Assembly (NCBI GenBank): GCA_029255685.2
Contig: CM055311.2
Span: 53,279,048-53,343,047 of the forward strand
DNA length: 64,000 nt
Direction: 5' to 3'
DNA from: Silene conica
Lineage: Eukaryota; Streptophyta; Magnoliopsida; Caryophyllales; Caryophyllaceae
Both the position numbers and the translations under genes were made by a program. Within the stretch, counting starts at the first letter, position 1; each line of letters starts with the position of its first letter. Below, in pieces: positions 36,388 through 48,200 of this stretch. The notes under the pieces are model-generated. The model was given only the letters and a program-made list of their open reading frames with translations, did no database searches and was not told where the DNA came from.

Positions 36388-37336
36388 CTTGTACATAACA
36401 TTCACTAATATTATTAAAAACATCATAAATGTCAATAGTAGAATCCTGCAAAAGACAAGGTTCATCAACCGAGGGTTCGAACGTGTTAGGAACATGTTTA
36501 TTACTAACACCTATAAAAATAGGTTGGTCAGTCAAGGGGTGAAGGTCTAACTCATTGGTTGTTTCTAGATCCAAGTCAGTATCATCAACGGGGAGGGAGA
36601 GGGAATCAAGTAACCTATCATTCTCATCCTTAAGAATGAGCGACTCTTCAGTAATGGGTGTGATGGGATCACACTCGACAGAAATATCCGGGTTACAAAT
36701 ATCAACGCCCTCATACCTCTCCAAGATTTTTTTGAACTGATGCTCCAACATTAATTTCTCCAAATGATACGGATACGGGACCACAATGCTTGTCGCGGAA
36801 TCGGCAAGCCTTGGCTCTTTTAACTTCAGAATCTCCGTTGAGTCATTGACGAGAGGAGAGTTAGGTAGCTCAGGAGGCGAATCCGCAATCTGCTCAGGAA
36901 ACCTGGTCGGTCGACCTGGTATAGCGGTCGGTCGACCAGACGCTGTATTATCGGAATTTTTCTGTTCTGTAGAAACTGATCTCACGTCAGGCGTCGAGGT
37001 CGGTCGACCTGATGTTGTGGTCGGTCGACCTCCTGACCTGTGCACGGGATCGATTTCTTCGTCCTAAACTTCGGCAGAATCATCCTTTGGGGTTGGTCCC
37101 CCATAAGCACGACCACTCCTGAGATTTATAGCATTTAATGTCTCTATGGAACTCTCACAACCAACTGGAGAGCTAGCAATCTGATTAGCAGCTAAGATTG
37201 CTAATTGCCTTTCAACACTCTTCATAGCTGCATCTCGTTCTTTTTTTATTTCCGACATTTGAGTCATGAAGCTTTGAAAAGTCGTTTCTAATTCAGCCAT
37301 AGTAGTCATGATCGCAATAGCACTGAGAGTACTCAA
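36388..37336 (-). pseudogene. Gag-like frames of D, unit 1 copy
   Basis: Minus-strand frames from an ATG at 37336, 128 bp from the primer site. The first part is Met/Glu/Lys-rich and helical and ends near NAINLRSGRAYGGPTP, a phrase typical of the C-terminal gag of Athila/Tat-type elements. The second part starts with Gly-Arg-Pro-Thr repeats, encoded by the 12-bp boxes, followed by an acidic region. No zinc knuckle or protease was seen. Treated as a fossil with about one break besides the A insertion at its left edge. Confidence 0.6.
36905..37030 (+). repeat. Two box pairs in the gag-like frame of D, unit 1
   Basis: GGTCGGTCGACC starts at 36905, 36926, 36998 and 37019; both pairs are 21 bp apart. 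On the coding (minus) strand the box reads Gly-Arg-Pro-Thr or close to it. Confidence 0.95.
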
Positions 37337-37463
37337 GTCTTCCTCTCAAAAATCTGTCTTCTAAAACAAAACTAGAAGAGAAGGTAAGTAACGGTCTTAA
37401 GGAACCGAAGTTCCTTAAGACAAGGAAAATAAACTAAAAACTAACAAACAAAATTATACCGTC

Positions 37464-37481
37464 TCCCCGGCAACGGCGCCA
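37464..37481 (-). other. tRNA-Asp primer site of D, unit 1 copy
   Basis: The minus strand reads TGGCGCCGTTGCCGGGGA, an 18-base match to the 3' end of plant tRNA-Asp with CCA. Confidence 0.9.
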
Positions 37482-37506
37482 AAATTTAACACCCATCGTT
37501 GAGGGT

Positions 37507-39781
37507 TGTAACACCCTCATTTATTTAAGGGCCTGTACTAGGACTCCTCAGATAAATAAAGGTGTTACCATCTCGGTTTCCCGAGGCAGTAGATACAAAG
37601 GAAGATAAACACTACTTTAAATTAAATTTAACTCAAACATGTTCTTACATAACTGAATTATAAAATTGTCCTGATAAAATAAAAGTACAACTCATAAATT
37701 GTTATTATGTGGTCTAGACTTTAGGCAGGTCCGGGTCCATGCTTCTCCCTTCCCTAAGCTCCCATAGTCTTTAAACCTGTCAATATGCTCCCCAATAATT
37801 TGGTTCATCACAGGTGATCACGAGTACACAGGGTCAACCACGAGGTTGAGTAGAGAAAAACTGTAAACAAACCACATTACTATAAATAGAAAACCGATCA
37901 TCTCCACTCCGAATCACAAGACCCATTAACTCTGCACCGATCACAAGACCCATTATCTCCACACCAATCACAAGACCCGTTATCTCTGCACCAATCACAA
38001 GACCCATTATCTCCACACCAATCACAAGACTCATTATCTCCGCACCTTTGTTATCACAGTATGATATAAATGCACATTATAATGATCACATGATAATATA
38101 TAACAAACATGCTTGACATCAATTATGAACGGTTTACACATCATCATATATCAATAGTTTCCCCTACCTCAAACTGCAGAAGGAAAAAGGCAAATACGAA
38201 ACTGCTCCTAAAAATGCTCCACGCGAAAAATTCCACCTAGATACGTATATATATATGATTAATAAACTCCCTAATTCTCGTAATACGTGTACACATTCTA
38301 TTTATAGACACTTCCTATATTTAGAAAGCTTCCCAACCACCGGGTTACCCAAAATAGTAACTTTCTAAATATAGTAACTTCTAAAAATAGATACTTTGGT
38401 TTTGAAATTCAAATCATTCAAAATATTAATTAAGACCCATATTAACATTTACCATAAAAACTCATAAGATCATCTAAATCTTTACCATAAATAAAATATT
38501 ACACCATAATTATTAATTGTATTAACCATAATTAACAACTATTTTAAAACTACCAAAAATAATAATAATAATAATAAAAACAAAAGACGACTCAACAGCC
38601 CTCACCAGACCCGTGACTCCAACCCCTTCGCACCACCATCCACCACCCTTCGAACACCAACCACCACCACATCCCGACACCACTGATTGCACTCCCCCCT
38701 ACCACCATGAATCCCGTCGCCGACCGCCGGTGAGTCAGACCAGACCACTAACTCAGGCCTGACCCGCGTTTACCGTTCCCATACTCCCTGAAACAGACCC
38801 CACTCGACAGCCCTGTTCAACCCTTAACAACACCGTGACTGCCACCCAACACCCTCCTGACACCAGACTCCTTAACCGTGGTGGTACCACCGCATCGACC
38901 TCCCCCGAGTCAGCGGTGGTGCCACCCCCAAACAACCAGACCCATGAGCATACAAGACACGCAGACAGAAACACGAACTAACCACCCTATTCGACACCGA
39001 CTAAGCCACCCATACCCGCCGTGACAACCACCCAACTACTACCTTGACTACTACCATGTTGACTGTAACAACCAGACACAAAAACATTGATACGCAACCC
39101 AACGAAAAACAACATAAAACATGTAAAAGACACCGCAACCCAGATTACATAATATGAAACGAAAACATCCATTTCTGCAACCCCTTTTTACACCCTGATC
39201 GACGCCCACCACCGACCAACGACCACAAGATAACGTGTTATACATGTTCTTTACATGACTCATTACGACCTTAAACCACAAGCAACCAGAATTAGACGAA
39301 ATATAAACATAAACAATGTGGCAAAGATGACATAAATCCGACAACTGTTCTTAAACATGTGTGACATACCAGATCTAGGTCCAAAACAAACCACCGTGCA
39401 CCACCCTACAACCACCGCGGACAGGCTCTTTCTTCTCTCTGATGTAGCGGCTAGGGTTTTGTATTTTAAGATCTTGAATTGCGTGCCTAGGGTTAGGGTA
39501 GACAAGGGCTTAAATAAGGCGGCAGGGATGTGTGTTTGCTGAGTTTACCTATCTCCTACTCGTGGGCTGAACTTTGCACGCATATCGAGGCCCATGGCCG
39601 TGTTGCCATGGGTCCTAGGTTCGAATCCCAACAAGCACACACTACACTAATTACCCTAAGGTGGCTAAGTTCCTATTTCGAGCCCCACCTAAGTCCAAAA
39701 CAACTCGTATAGAACGAATACAAGCAAGCTTATTAAACGAACGATTTAATTAAAAAGGAACCAACAATGCGAGGTATTACA
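37507..39781 (-). repeat. B 3' LTR, duplicated copy in unit 1
   Basis: Near-identical to 42750-45030. It contains five 27-bp repeats (TCACAAGACCC starts at 37914, 37941, 37968, 37995 and 38022). It has no partner of its own: it is a copy made by the segmental duplication and not a separate insertion. Confidence 0.9.
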
Positions 39782-39960
39782 GTCTTCCCCCCTTAAAAGG
39801 AACTTCGTCCCGAAGTTCTACCATACTTAGGTGGCAAAACAATCAACTCAAACGAACTTGGAACACAAATATCACAAAACAGTCTGCATAAAACTTACTT
39901 AATTCACAGAATGTCACATTCCACCCCCCTTAAAGAGAAGTTACGTCCGCGTAACTTACC

Positions 39961-41595
39961 TCAATCAAACAATTGTGGGTAACGCTCCCTCATAGATGCT
40001 TCAGGCTCCCACGTAGCCTCTTCCTGATTATGATTTGTCCATAAGACTTTCACCAAGGACGTCTCCCCATTGCGAGTCTTCCGTACCTTCCTGTCCAAAA
40101 TCTCTTTCGGAGTCTCAATGTATGCCAAATGCTCATCTACCTCAATCACCTCGTGCTGAAGTACATGTGATGGATCACTTACATACTTCCTCAACTGCGA
40201 GACATGGAACACGTTGTGGACCTTGGATAGAGCTGGAGGTAAAGCTAATCGGTATGCTACTTCCCTAACTCTGTCCAAAATCTCAAACGGTCCAATAAAC
40301 TTCTGACTCAGTTTACCACGCTTGCCAAATCTCATTACGCCCTTCATTGGAGATACTTTAAGTAGAACTTTCTCTCCGACCTCGAACGAAATATCGCTTC
40401 TCTTTAGATCGGCATAGCTCTTCTGTCGATCCTGGGCGGCCCTCATTCTCTGTCGAATAACCTGAACCTGCTCCACCATCTCCTGGATCATATCCGGCCC
40501 TAATGCCACAACATCAGCCCGATCATCCCAACACACAGGGCTTCGACACTTCCTCCCGTACAACGCCTCAAAAGGAGCCATTCCTATACTGGCATGATAG
40601 CTGTTGTTATACGAAAACTCTATCAACCCCAGTCGGTCCTCCCAAGATCCTCCGAACTCAAGTACGCACGCCCTCAACATGTCCTCAAGAGTCTGAATCG
40701 TCCTCTCAGTCTGGCCGTCAGTAGCCGGATGAAAAGTTGTACTCATCTTCAATTGGGTACCCAAAGCTGCCTGCAACTCCTGCAAAAACCTGGATATGAA
40801 CCTCGAGTCCCGATCTGAAACAATATCCTTGGGTACGCCATGCAGTTTGACCACATTCTGGACATATGACTTAGCCAACTCGGCTTTACTCCAAGTATCT
40901 TTCATGGGAATAAAGTGAGCTGACTTAGTCAAGCGATCCATCGAAATATTCTCCCACTTCCACTCTGGCACATCTAATGGCTGAACCTTCCCTTGAGGTC
41001 TCTTATGTTCCGCTTTCACTCGTTGACACGTCAAACACCTCGAGACAAACTCTGCGACCTCCTTCTTCATATTCGGCCACCAAAACGTCTTCTTAAGGTC
41101 CTTATACAGTTTATCACCCCCTGGGTGAACAGAATAAGGAGTAGCATGAGCTTCAGTCAGGATTTTCTTCTTTAGCTCCTCAACATTCGGTACACACCAT
41201 CGCCCACTGAATCTCAAACTACTGTCGGTATGAATACTGAACTTGGATGCCTCACCACCAACCTCATTTTCCACCATCAAACGCCACTTTTGGATTCTCT
41301 CATCGTTCTTCTGCAATTCCCGAATCTCCCCATACAGCTCAGGCTCCACTGTCAAATCACCAAGGGTATCCCCTTTCCGGATCATAAAAATTCCCATCTC
41401 CCTTAACTCGTCATGCAACCTCACCCTCGATCTGGCACAACTCAAAGCATGCACTGACTTCCTACTTAGGGCATCAGCCACCACATTCGCCTTGCCCTCG
41501 TGATAGACAATCTGCATATCATAGTCTCCGATTAACTCTATCCACCTTCTCTGCCTCATGTTCTACTCCTTCTGGGTGTAGATGTACTTCAGGCT
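39961..41595 (-). pseudogene. pol: Partial pol of B, duplicated copy in unit 1
   Basis: The 3' part of pol only: end of RNase H, integrase with HHCC finger and core (MSTTFHPATDGQTERTIQ), and the chromodomain-like end. It stops abruptly at the duplication junction at 41595. A fragment of a fossil, not an independent gene. Confidence 0.9.
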
Positions 41596-41630
41596 CTAGT
41601 ACAGGCCCTTAAATAAATGGGGGTGTTACA

Positions 41631-42578
41631 CTTGTACATAACATTCACTAATATTATTAAAAACATCATAAATGTCAATAGTAGAATCCTGCAAAAGACA
41701 AGGTTCATCAACCGAGGGTCGAACGTGTTAGGAACATGTTTATTACTAACACCTATAAAAATAGGTTGGTCAGTCAAGGGGTGAAGGTCTAACTCATTGG
41801 TTGTTTCTAGATCCAAGTCAGTATCATCAACGGGGAGGGAGAGGGAATCAAGTAACCTATCATTCTCATCCTTAAGAATGAGCGACTCTTCAGTAATGGG
41901 TGTGATGGGATCACACTCGACAGAAATATCCGGGTTACAAATATCAACGCCCTCATACCTCTCCAAGATTTTTTTGAACTGATGCTCCAACATTAATTTC
42001 TCCAAATGATACGGATACGGGACCACAATGCTTGTCGCGGAATCGGCAAGCCTTGGCTCTTTTAACTTCAGAATCTCCGTTGAGTCATTGACGAGAGGAG
42101 AGTTAGGTAGCTCAGGAGGCGAATCCGCAATCTGCTCAGGAAACCTGGTCGGTCGACCTGGTATAGCGGTCGGTCGACCAGACGCTGTATTATCGGAATT
42201 TTTCTGTTCTGTAGAAACTGATCTCACGTCAGGCGTCGAGGTCGGTCGACCTGATGTTGTGGTCGGTCGACCTCCTGACCTGTGCACGGGATCGATTTCT
42301 TCGTCCTAAACTTCGGCAGAATCATCCTTTGGGGTTGGTCCCCCATAAGCACGACCACTCCTGAGATTTATAGCATTTAATGTCTCTATGGAACTCTCAC
42401 AACTAACTGGAGAGCTAGCAATCTGATTAGCAGCTAAGATTGCTAATTGCCTTTCAACACTCTTCATAGCTGCATCTCGTTCTTTTTTTATTTCCGACAT
42501 TTGAGTCATGAAGCTTTGAAAAGTCGTTTCTAATTCAGCCAAAGTAGTCATGATCGCAATAGCACTGAGAGTACTCAA
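41631..42578 (-). pseudogene. Gag-like frames of D, unit 2 copy
   Basis: Same content as 36388-37336 with a few differences; the ATG is at 42578. This copy is joined to the interrupted D 5' LTR (42729-42749 and 62266-63698). Fossil, broken. Confidence 0.6.
42147..42272 (+). repeat. Two box pairs, unit 2 copy
   Basis: GGTCGGTCGACC starts at 42147, 42168, 42240 and 42261; the 21-bp spacing is kept. Confidence 0.95.
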
Positions 42579-42705
42579 GTCTTCCTCTCAAAAACCTGTC
42601 TTCTAAAACAAAACTAGAAGAGAAGGTAAGTAACGGTCTTAAGGAACCGAAGTTCCTTAAGACAAGGAAAATAAACTAAAAACTAACAAACAAAATTATA
42701 CCGTC

Positions 42706-42723
42706 TCCCCGGCAACGGCGCCA
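42706..42723 (-). other. tRNA-Asp primer site of D, unit 2 copy
   Basis: Same 18-base tRNA-Asp match as at 37464, 5 bp from the inner end of the D 5' LTR. Confidence 0.9.
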
Positions 42724-42728
42724 AAATT

Positions 42729-42749
42729 TAACACCCATCGTTGAGGGGT
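42729..42749 (-). repeat. Inner stub of D 5' LTR
   Basis: About 20 bp of the LTR end (ACACCCATCGTTGAGGGG) left of the B insertion. The rest of this LTR resumes at 62266, after the GGGGT duplication. Confidence 0.85.
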
Positions 42750-43798
42750 TGTAACACCCTCATTTATTTAAGGGCCTGTACTAGGACTCCTCAGATAAAT
42801 AAAGGTGTTACCATCTCGGTTTCCCGAGGCAGTAGATACAAAGGAAGATAAACACTACTTTAAATTAAATTTAACTCAAACATGTTCTTACATAACTGAA
42901 TTATAAAATTGTCCTGATAAAATAAAAGTACAACTCATAAATTGCTATTATGTGGTCTAGACTCTAGGCAGGTCCGGGTCCATGCTTCTCCCTTCCCTAA
43001 GCTCCCATAGTCTTTAAACCTGTCAATATGCTCCCCAATAATTTGGTTCATCACAGGTGATCACGAGTACACAGGGTCAACCACGAGGTTGAGTAGAGAA
43101 AAACTGTAAACAAACCACATTACTATAAATAGAAAACCGATCATTTCCACTCCGAATCACAAGACCCATTAACTCCGCACCGATCACAAGACCCATTATC
43201 TCCACACCAATCACAAGACCCGTTATCTCCGCACCAATCACAAGACTCATTATCTCCACACCAATCACAAGACCCATTATCTCCGCACCTTTGTTATCAC
43301 AGTATGATATAAATGCACATTATAATGATCACATGATAATATATAACAAACATGCTTGACATCAATTATGAACGGTTTACACATCATCATATATCAATAG
43401 TTTCCCCTACCTCAAACTGCAGAAGGAAAAAGGCAAATACGAAACTGCTCCTAAAAATGCTCCACGCGAAAAATTCCACCTAGATACGTATATATATGAT
43501 TAATAAACTCCCTAATTCTCGTAATACGTGTACACATTCTATTTATAGACATTTCCTATATTTAGAAAGCTTCCCAACCACCGGGTTACCCAAAATAGTA
43601 ACTTTCTAAATATAGTAACTTCTAAAAATAGATACTTTGGTTTTGAAATTCAAATCATTCAAAATATTAATTAAGACCCATATTAACATTTACCATAAAA
43701 ACTCATAAGATCATCTAAATCTTTACCATAAATAAAATATTACACCATAATTATTAATTGTATTAACCATAATTAACAACTATTTTAAAACTACTAAA

Positions 43799-43830
<32 letters not shown>

Positions 43831-45030
43831 CAAAAGACGACTCAACAGCCCTCACCAGACCCGTGACTCCAACCCCTTCGCACCACCATCCACCACCCTT
43901 CGAACACCAACCACCACCACATCCCGACACCACTGATTGCACTCCCCCTACCACCATGAATCCCGTCGCCGACCGCCGGTGAGTCAGACCAGACCACTAA
44001 CTCAGGCCTGACCCGCGTTTACCGTTCCCATACTCCCTGAAACAGACCCCACTTGACAGCCCTGTTCAACCCTTAACAACACCGTGACTGCCACCCAACA
44101 CCTTCCTGACACCAGACTCCTTAACCGTGGTGGTACCACCGCATCGACCTCCCCCGAGTCAGCGGTGGTGCCACCCCCAAACAACCAGACCCATGAGCAT
44201 ACAAGACACGCAGACAGAAACACGAACTAACCACCCTATTCGACACCGACTAAGCCACCCATACCCGCCGTGACAACCACCCAACTACTACCTTGACTAC
44301 TACCATGTTGACTGTAACAACCAGACACAAAAACATTGATACGCAACCCAACGAAAAACAACATAAAACATGTAAAAGACACCGCAACCCAGATTACATA
44401 ATATGAAACGAAAACATCCATTTCTGCAACCCCTTTTTACACCCTGATCGACGCCCACCACCGACCAACGACCACAAGATAACGTGTTATACATGTTCTT
44501 TACATGACTCATTACGACCTTAAACCACAAGCAACCAGAATTAGACGAAATATAAACATAAACAATGTGGCAAAGATGACATAAATCCGACAACTGTTCT
44601 TAAACATGTGTGACATACCAGATCTAGGTCCAAAACAAACCACCGTGCACCACCCTACAACCACCGCGGACAGGCTCTTTCTTCTCTCTGATGTAGCGGC
44701 TAGGGTTTTGTATTTTAAGATCTTGAATTGCGTGCCTAGGGTTAGGGTAGACAAGGGCTTAAATAAGGCGGCAGGGATGTGTGTTTGCTGAGTTTACCTA
44801 TCTCCTACTCGTGGGCTGAACTTTGCACGCATATCGAGGCCCATGGCCGTGTTGCCATGGGTCCTAGGTTCGAATCCCAACAAGCACACACTACACTAAT
44901 TACCCTAAGGTGGCTAAGTTCCTATTTCGAGCCCCACTTAAGTCCAAAACAACTCGTATAGAACGAATACAAGCAAGCTTATTAAACGAACGATTTAATT
45001 AAAAAGGAACCAACAATGCGAGGTATTACA
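42750..45030 (-). repeat. 3' LTR of element B
   Basis: 2281 bp, TGTAATACC (minus start at 45030) to GGTGTTACA (42750). It includes 27-bp repeats near 43157-43291 and an AAT run near 43798-43826. TTTAAGCCC followed by AACCCTAG-type phrases suggests the promoter region near the minus-strand start. Confidence 0.92.
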
Positions 45031-45048
45031 GTCTTCCCCCCTTAAAAG

Positions 45049-45067
45049 GAACTTCGTCCCGAAGTTC
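45049..45067 (-). repeat. Hairpin before the PPT of B
   Basis: Arms GAACTTCG / CGAAGTTC, matching A and G. The second purine run (minus AAGGGGGGAAGAC) lies between it and the LTR; a first run (minus AAGGGGGGTGGAA) is near 45169-45183. Confidence 0.9.
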
Positions 45068-45209
45068 TACCATACTTAGGTGGCAAAACAATCAACTCAA
45101 ACGAACTTGGAACACAAATATCACAAAACAGTCTGCATAAAACTTACTTAATTCACAGAATGTCACATTCCACCCCCCTTAAAGAGAAGTTACGTCCGCG
45201 TAACTTACC

Positions 45210-48200
45210 TCAATCAAACAATTGTGGGTAACGCTCCCTCATAGATGCTTCAGGCTCCCACGTAGCCTCTTCCTGATTATGATTTGTCCATAAGACTTTC
45301 ACCAAGGACGTCTCCCCATTGCGAGTCTTCCGTACCTTCTTGTCCAAAATCTCTTTCGGAGTCTCAATGTATGCCAAATGCTCATCTACCTCAATCACCT
45401 CGTGCTGAAGTACATGTGATGGATCACTTACATACTTCCTCAACTGCGAGACATGGAACACGTTGTGGACCTTGGATAGAGCTGGAGGTAAAGCTAATCG
45501 GTATGCTACTTCCCTAACTCTGTCCAAAATCTCAAACGGTCCAATAAACTTCTGACTCAGTTTACCACGCTTGCCAAATCTCATTACGCCCTTCATTGGA
45601 GATACTTTAAGTAGAACTTTCTCTCCGACCTCGAACGAAATATCGCTTCTCTCTAGATCGGCATAGCTCTTCTGTCGATCCTGGGCGGCCCTCATTCTCT
45701 GTCGAATAACCTGAACCTGCTCCACCATCTCCTGGATCATATCCGGCCCTAATGCCACAACATCAGCCCGATCATCCCAACACACAGGGCTTCGACACTT
45801 CCTCCCGTACAACGCCTCAAAAGGAGCCATTCCTATACTGGCATGATAGCTGTTGTTATACGAAAACTCTATCAACCCCAGTCGGTCCTCCCAAGATCCT
45901 CCGAACTCAAGTACGCACGCCCTCAACATGTCCTCAAGAGTCTGAATCGTCCTCTCAGTCTGGCCGTCAGTAGCCGGATGAAAAGTTGTACTCATCTTCA
46001 ATTGGGTACCCAAAGCTGCCTGCAACTCCTGCAAAAACCTGGATATGAACCTCGAGTCCCGATCTGAAACAATATCCTTGGGTACGCCATGCAGTTTGAC
46101 CACATTCTGGACATATGACTTAGCCAACTCAGCTTTACTCCAAGTATCTTTCATGGGAATAAAGTGAGCTGACTTAGTCAAGCGATCCATCGAAATATTC
46201 TCCCACTTCCACTCTGGCACATCTAATGGCTGAACCTTCCCTTGAGGTCTCTTATGTTCCGCTTTCACTCGTTGACACGTCAAACACCTCGAGACAAACT
46301 CTGCGACCTCCTTCTTCATATTCGACCACCAAAACGTCTTCTTAAGGTCCTTATACAGTTTATCACCCCCTGGGTGAACAGAATAAGGAGTAGCATGAGC
46401 TTCAGTCAGGATTTTCTTCTTTAGCTCCTCAACATTCGGTACACACCATCGCCCACTGAATCTCAAACTACTGTCGGTATGAATACTGAACTTGGATACC
46501 TCACCACCAACCTCATTTTCCACCATCAAATGCCACTTTTGGATTCTCTCATCGTTCTTCTGCAATTCCCGAATCTCCCCATACAGCTCAGGCTCCACTG
46601 TCAAATCACCAAGGGTATCCCCTTTCCGGATCATAAAAATTCCCATCTCCCTTAACTCGTCATGCAACCTCACCCTCGATCTGGCACAACTCAAAGCATG
46701 CACTGACTTCCTACTTAGGGCATCAGCCACCACATTCGCCTTGCCCTCGTGATAGACAATCTGCATATCATAGTCTCCGATTAACTCTATCCACCTTCTC
46801 TGCCTCATGTTCTACTCCTTCTGGGTGTAGATGTACTTCAGGCTCTTATGATCTGAAAACACTTTGAAAGTGGCTCCATAAAGGTAATGGCGCCACAATT
46901 TAAGTGCAAACACGACTACGCCCAATTCCAGATCATGAGTCGGATAATTCTCTTCGTAGGTCTTCAACTGGCGAGACGCATATGCTATCACTCTCCCATT
47001 CTGCATTAGTACACAACCCAACCCATGCTTCGAAGCGTCGGTATATACTTCGAAATTATCACTCCCAACTGGCAAGGCCAGGATAGGCGCTGTTGTCAGG
47101 CGTTCCTTAAGAGTCAGGAATGCCTTCTCACAACTCTCATTCCAGACAAAACGGTTCTCCTTCCTCATTAACGACGTCAACGGCTTTGCTATCTTCGAAA
47201 AGTCTTTGACGAATCTCCGATAATATCCCGCCAAGCCCAGGAAACTCCGAATCTCGCTTACATTCTTCGGACTTTGCCACTTAGTCACGGCCTCGATCTT
47301 ACAAGGGTCAACATATACCCCCTCCTTTGAAATTACATGCCCCAGAAACGCCACTTTCTCCAACCAGAACTCACACTTACTCAACTTAGCATTGAGCTTA
47401 TGTTCCTCTAGGGTCTGAAGTACCCTCCTCAAATGGTCTTCGTGCTCTTCTGCATTCTTGGAATATACAAGGATATCATCGATAAAGACCACCACAAACT
47501 TGTCCAGATACGGGCTGAAAACTCGATTCATCAAGTCCATGAACACAGCTGGAGCATTAGTCAATCCAAATGGCATAACCACAAATTCATAGTGGCCATA
47601 CCTCGTTCGGAAAGCGGTTTTTGGAATATCTTCATCCTTTATTCTTAACTGATGGTACCCGGATCTTAAATCAATCTTGGAGAAAACCCCAGCTCCACTT
47701 AACTGATCGAATAAATCGTCAATTCTCGGTAAAGGGTAACGGTTCTTGATGGTCACATTGTTCAGCTCTCGGTAATCAACGCACAACCTCAAACTCCCAT
47801 CCTTCTTCTTCACAAACAGAACAGGTGCACCCCAGGGTGACACACTGGGTCGAATGAACCCTTTCTCAGCTAGTTCATCCAATTGCTTCTTCACGTCCTC
47901 CATCTCCTTTGTTCCCATACGGTACGTTGATTTAGATATCGGTCCCGCTCCTGGTTTTAGGTCAATGGAAAATTCCACTTCCCTCCTTGGCGGTAACCCT
48001 GGAACGTCGTCCAGAAAAACTCCCTCAAACTCCCGCACCAAAAGTATCTCACTAGTCTTGGGGGTCTCAGCCTCACAATCCCACATTTGGCACAAGATGA
48101 GGCTCTCTCCTTTTCGCAAACTAGACTTCAGGGTATTGACGGATATGAATTTGATTTTTGGCTTGACTCGGTATCCCTTGTAAGACACCCTCACTCCTTT

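Larger units (their letters stand above)
36353..41595. repeat. Tandem segmental duplication, unit 1 (5243 bp)
   Basis: This unit holds the last 35 bp of the A LTR, the D slice, the B left LTR and the B pol end. Unit 2 follows directly. Between units I see a small number of substitutions, single-base indels and a longer AAT run in unit 2, so they are close to 99% identical. The junction shows a 2-bp overlap (CT at 41596-41597) between B pol sequence and A LTR sequence. Confidence 0.9.
41596..46844. repeat. Tandem segmental duplication, unit 2 (5249 bp)
   Basis: Repeats 36353-41595 in the same orientation. Past 46844 the B pol continues without interruption, so unit 2 is the copy joined to the rest of B and unit 1 is the one joined to A. 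Confidence 0.9.

Noticed and set aside
39618-39628. GGTTCGAATCC, a perfect RNA polymerase III B-box, in the B LTR (also at 44868 and 62097)
   Set aside because: No matching A-box or tRNA cloverleaf was found upstream, and there is no poly-A or SINE-like end. It lies inside an LTR.
37507-41595. A third full Gypsy insertion
   Set aside because: It has one LTR and a partial pol, stops at a duplication junction and matches B nearly base for base; it is a segmental copy.
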